DNA of 64,000 bases from Cyathus striatus. Taxonomy: Eukaryota > Basidiomycota > Agaricomycetes > Agaricales > Nidulariaceae. The DNA lies in contig JAOVFP010000018.1 in assembly GCA_025738555.1 (NCBI GenBank), forward strand, positions 2,170,001 to 2,234,000, given 5' to 3'. A model generated the notes under the pieces. The model had not been told where the DNA came from. It searched no databases and was given only the letters and a program-made list of their open reading frames with translations. Numbering within the stretch: the stretch's first letter is position 1; every line of letters starts with the position of its first letter. This document shows positions 60,701 to 64,000 of the stretch, in pieces. A program made the translations under genes and the position numbers.

Positions 60701-61789
60701 TGGACTCTCCACCTTCTAAGCCGTACTATGTAGAGTTAGTAGGTGTGTAGGGAAGAACAGACGAAACAAAAAGAAATCAGAACAGATCAGTTCACATGAG
60801 TCGACCCAGGTTCGAACTGAGGACCTTCTGTGCACACATAAACGGCGTTAACCGTGTCTATGTTAGACAGATGCGATAACCAACTACGCCATCGACCCAT
60901 TGAAAAGTGCTCAATAATAAGAAAGCACAATCCAACGGGCATCCATCATCTCACTAACCCCAACCCAACCAACAAAAGAAGAAAAGTCGTAACACAACTA
61001 AGAACATAAACTCACCCTTTTCAAATTCGGAAACTTGGCCTGTAGGAACAAGTCAAAGACCTCACTGCGCGCCAGCAGTCCATGAATTCTGCGTTTTCGT
61101 TGTTCGTCTATTATCGTTAGTGGGGTGTCTTCGGCACGTGGGAGGGCTTGCGATTCGAGGAGGTGGGAGAACCAGAGACGTTCGGTTTTTGAGGGGGAGT
61201 GCATGTACTGTTTGAGGTGTGGTGTTAGTTAAGTGTATTAAGGGAGGGGGTGGACGCGGGGGCAGGGAAGGAAACAGGGGAAAGAAGGAAGAAGGGAGAG
61301 AAGGGGGGAAAGAAGAGAGATACATACTTCATACCCAATCCGACCAACATACACCCCTCTAAGATGCCTAACAATCTCCTCCAAACTCCACCTCTCCTCA
61401 CCATCTCCCTCACCCACCCTCCGCGTCCACACAATCCCATCAACATCGTACTCCCCTTCTTGCAGCCCATACCGAGCCGGATCGAGCGCAGCAACTTCTT
61501 CCCTGTGAATCAGATCCAGAGGATCAATACGTGCGGCACGGTGTCCGTGCGTACGCATTGAGTCTACATAGCGCAGTAGAGGTGCGTTCTGTGCGCGGTT
61601 GGTTAGTTGTTCTTGTGTATCTGTGCGGTATTAGCAATGAGAACACGGGGAGAGGGGAGAAGACGGACAGTCAGGAAAAACATAAGGCTTGGGCTTGCGA
61701 AAGCCGAAGGATTCATCGTGGTACGCTCTGATTCCTCCCGAATTCAGGACGCCAGCACGAAGCCTCAACGAGGACGTTCGAACACGCAT
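57719..61789 (-). CDS. KGD1: 2-oxoglutarate dehydrogenase E1 component, mitochondrial
   Basis: The thiamin-diphosphate E1 subunit of the 2-oxoglutarate dehydrogenase complex (TCA cycle, mitochondrial matrix): 2-oxoglutarate to succinyl-lipoyl plus CO2. The start at 61789 gives [20 protein letters not shown], an Arg-rich presequence before [15 protein letters not shown]. Exons 1-3 are 61669-61789, 61328-61620 and 61016-61207; exon 4 starts at 60725. Signature blocks: [174 protein letters not shown]. The end is [20 protein letters not shown] to the stop at 57719. It looks full-length. Exceptional points are a tRNA gene in intron 3 and a 6-nt microexon at 59958-59963. Confidence 0.93.
59958..59963 (-). 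other. Putative 6-nt microexon of KGD1
   Basis: The exon ending ...HLVV-GA uses donor gtatgt. An acceptor tatag is followed by TAATAA and immediately by donor gtaagt. The next exon opens with TATTGGATATACC. Joining the pieces reads [13 protein letters not shown], which restores the expected (N)N-(Q)-(V/I)G-(F/Y)TT part of the thiamin-diphosphate motif. Without these 6 nt the motif is shortened by two residues. Confidence 0.6.
60726..61015 (-). other. KGD1 intron 3 (hosts a tRNA gene)
   Basis: Donor gtgagt after ..FPNLKR, acceptor ..catag before YGLEGGES, phase 0 on both sides. At about 290 nt it is unusually long for this gene, whose other introns are about 45-60 nt; the excess is explained by the tRNA at 60797-60898. 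Confidence 0.75.
60797..60898 (-). tRNA. trnV-AAC: tRNA-Val (anticodon AAC), intron-containing
   Basis: Folds as a standard tRNA of 74 nt after removal of a 28-nt intron. The acceptor stem GGGTCGA pairs with TCGACTC (one G-U) with discriminator A. The A box is TGGCGTAGTTGG. The anticodon stem TCTGT/ACAGA has loop CTAACA + C giving AAC, with the intron after the base 3' of the anticodon. The T arm CTCAG-TTCGAAC-CTGGG has the B box GTTCGAAC. It lies on the same strand as, and inside an intron of, KGD1. The intron position and sequence order fit fungal tRNA-Val genes. Confidence 0.9.
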
Positions 61790-62766
61790 AGTTTTCTCGT
61801 TCTGCTCTTCACTTCAACGAGCACCAGAGAAGAGATGTGAGCTGTGTGCTTGGAGGCGGTGGTTAAATAATCGATATGATATAGAGATTTTTCGTTATCG
61901 TCTTGCGCCCGCGTGCTCTGCACGGCTAGAATCTAGCCCTCGGGACTAGGAACTAGATTGAATAGGTGTTAGTATGACTCTGCGAGTGCCATTGAGGTTG
62001 TAGGGTCTACCTGGAGAGCCTTTGAGCACGCCGTAGACTGTGACGAAGAGAGAGAGGGGAAAGAGTCCATGGTTGGGAGGTACGGGGTATTTATACGGGG
62101 GATAAGTATGGTATCGGGCGGAACTCGCCAGCGCGTATTTGGGAAGGTTCAACTCGGTTAGCCAGGTCATGTGGTCTTGCGGCGATAAGATACCTCCTTT
62201 GGGCGCTTAATGTAGGCTAATCACAAGTTACTTGAATCAAATCAAATATCTGCGCTCAATCTCTGTCGACAAATCAATCTATAAAACCTATGGAAACAAA
62301 GGGGTACATTGTATTTGTACCCTCAGCTTCATACGCGTTATGTGGGGTTTCGAAGAGCCATCGGAGATAACACTGGGCAAGAAGGCACTACAGCATTGCT
62401 TTCACTCGCCGAGTAAACTTAACACCGCATTCTTGGGTGAATATATGACGCATGCAACCCCTATGTAATTCAAGAAATGAGCGCATTATGGCCCATATTA
62501 CCCGTACGCATTTCAAATAGCACAGGTAAGTAATCTGCGAACGTTGAAACAGTGGCACAAGAATGATTTATTTCAATCATGGGGTAAGTTCAAGATCATC
62601 ACGATTGAATGGCAAATAGGGAAGATGTGACAGGATTATTATGGAACATACAATGTAAATATAAAAAATCAGAAATCAGATACACACGTCAAATACGACG
62701 ACGAAGTAAACTTACATCTACACCTCAGAAGTAGTCTAAAAATAAATACCGCGGAATAGACGATAT
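61790..62766. other. KGD1 upstream region
   Basis: Nothing recognisable as a gene; presumed 5' leader/promoter of KGD1. A short open frame at 61946-62170 lacks any domain. Confidence 0.4.
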
Positions 62767-62916
62767 CTAAGAATAACTTTCAACCGCCGCCGGTTCGGTT
62801 TGATCTCCAAGTCTACAACCTTCGCGCGTAGCTGAGGCTGTGATTTGCAGGTTCACCGCATCCGAGTCGTCATTTCGTATGATGCGAACAAGGAGGTCAG
62901 GGGCAGTCTACTAGGG
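62767..62916 (-). pseudogene. C-terminal exon paralogous to the edge gene
   Basis: On the minus strand, after a possible acceptor (ccctag), the frame reads PDLLVRIIRNDDSDAVNLQI, then TASATREG, then CRLGDQTEPAAVESYS and a stop at 62767-62769. It aligns with the right-edge gene (PSELLGRIVRSEDAVNLQI, TASAIHEG). It diverges completely after that block. I could not find the upstream exons, so it is either a last exon or a fragment. Confidence 0.45.
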
Positions 62917-62919
62917 CCG

Positions 62920-63590
62920 CTGAAATGTCCATGTTGGAAATGAAGTCCAATATCAATTTTAGTTATAAACTCCACGCATCAAACCACGGAACCCGAACGT
63001 ATTAGCAGGACAGCTAACACAGAAATGTATACAGTGATGGTCATCATGATATTGTTGGTAAACGGAATATGTCACAGTGTTACTAATTAGTATGGAATGC
63101 GAAGTCGTTGTAAAAATGGAAATGGCAAGGAGGACTGACTATATGTCAAGTTATGCTGAATCTCGGAAGAGATCTAAAAATAAATAGTACGGAACGGAAT
63201 GAGGTGTGTCTAAGAATAATAAAGCGATATACTTGCCTGCTACTCAACTTCTTGAACATTCCGTGAAGTCATAACATGATATCACTTCTTCTACTCAATC
63301 CAAGTCGATAACACAAATTCGACGATCCAACATCTCTACATGAATCCTCTCCGAGCTCCTTGGTCACATCCTAAAATGTAACAATGCGGCGAACCTACAA
63401 ATCGATACCACCTCAAAGCCTATTTTCTTACTTGCGCGAGCCTAGTAAACAGCGTATTCTTAAATGCATTATACACCAAAAACCTTGAGCATATCAGCAT
63501 ACCGACATAAGGAAGCAAATAATCATCATCATTTTACATTCATTGACCTGCAAGTACAGAAAAAAATATCAAATATAAATACAACAAGGA
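62920..63590. other. Intergenic
   Basis: AT-rich with no recognised gene. The motif 'tctaa(g/a)aataaata' recurs near 62734, 63170, 63220 and in the tandem repeat downstream, suggesting shared 3' UTR ancestry of local duplications. Confidence 0.4.
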
Positions 63591-63605
63591 AGACCAGATG
63601 TACAT

Positions 63606-63790
63606 ATTGAAAACAAAAAATAAGTATACTGCTAATACATCCCTTAAGAATTCTAAGAATAAATACTGCTAAATAGATAGGCATTTAAAGATAGCTACAT
63701 GTTGAAAACAAAAAAATAAGCTGCTAATACATCTCTTAAAAATTCTAAGAATAAATACTGCTAAATAGATAGGCATTTAAAGATAGCACT
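63606..63790. repeat. Two-copy tandem repeat (unit about 85-95 bp)
   Basis: About 63606-63702 and 63703-63790 are near-identical direct copies. Landmarks are 'ttgaaaacaaaaaataag', 'gctaatacatc(c/t)cttaa', then 'ataaatactgctaaatagat', then 'aggcatttaaagatagc'. Confidence 0.8.
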
Positions 63791-63833
63791 CGCGGATTAT
63801 ATAAATACTTTAGTGAACGATGCCGGTTCCGGT

Positions 63834-64000
63834 TTAATCAAGGTTGCGTCCGCAAGTAAGCAAGAGGGTAGCGATAATGCAAGTCTCCATCAGCCCTTCG
63901 TGGATAGCCGAGGCGGTGATTTGTAAGTTCACTGCATCCTCGCTTCGTACGATGCGGCCAAGGAGCTCAGATGGGTTGCATGAGATGTTGTATAGCTGAA
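63834..64000 (-). CDS. 3' end of an unidentified gene (runs off the window)
   Basis: The minus-strand frame is open from the edge to a TAA at 63834-63836. It reads QLYNISCNPSELLGRIVRSE, then DAVNLQITASAIHEGLMETC, then IIATLLLTCGRNLD. It matches the fragment at 62767-62916 over the first 30 residues. I do not recognise the family. Two tandem related C-termini suggest a local duplication. Confidence 0.5.
   Translation of the reverse strand, partial: QLYNISCNPSELLGRIVRSEDAVNLQITASAIHEGLMETCIIATLLLTCGRNLD

Noticed and set aside
1..64000. CRISPR arrays, operons, ribosome binding sites, attachment sites
   Set aside because: None seen and none expected in a fungal chromosome.

Overview
The window looks like chromosomal DNA from a mushroom-forming basidiomycete (Agaricomycetes). 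The evidence is many short (about 50-60 nt) GT-AG introns, several lineage-typical protein families (long F-box-like proteins, a DUF6593-type protein, a PDR-type ABC transporter with a degenerate first Walker A), and MATA-type HMG-box sequences. There are no bacterial signals.

The right third (about 51.8-61.8 kb) is ordinary conserved gene space. A complete PDR/ABCG drug-efflux-type transporter (+, 51876-57409) converges on a complete mitochondrial 2-oxoglutarate dehydrogenase E1 gene (-, 57719-61789). The third intron of the E1 gene carries an intron-containing tRNA-Val(AAC) gene, and the E1 gene also appears to use a 6-nt microexon. Beyond it, two paralogous C-terminal coding fragments lie at the right edge (-).

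The left two thirds (0-50 kb) are accessory and decayed. About eleven broken copies of one HMG-box transcription-factor gene, all on the + strand, are scattered between 5.3 and 42.8 kb. Each has its own deletions and frameshifts, and several are followed by diverged arrays of a roughly 150-280-bp satellite-like repeat. Interspersed are a small secreted/membrane protein gene (6-1067) and its exon-deleted copy (about 43.13-43.48 kb), two long F-box-like paralogs (one intact at 26.5 kb, one split by a transposon at 15-18.5 kb), a NIMA-related kinase with a single-base frameshift (8.06-9.84 kb), an uncharacterised Agaricomycete protein next to a DUF6593-type protein (34.5-37.6 kb), and a second F-box family (43.9-46.5 kb) with an in-frame stop plus a truncated paralog (48.9-49.7 kb).

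Mobile DNA is mostly non-autonomous TIR elements with recognisable target-site duplications: TA-flanked elements at 2416, 19634, 21745 and 47637, a TAG-flanked CACT-ended perfect foldback at 14134, a TT-flanked 1.69-kb element inside the F-box gene, and a 3.1-kb nested foldback composite (2190-5268). The picture is a duplication-prone, transposon-rich block abutting a stable housekeeping block. All exon structures were read by eye from splice consensus and protein-family expectation; none was computed.
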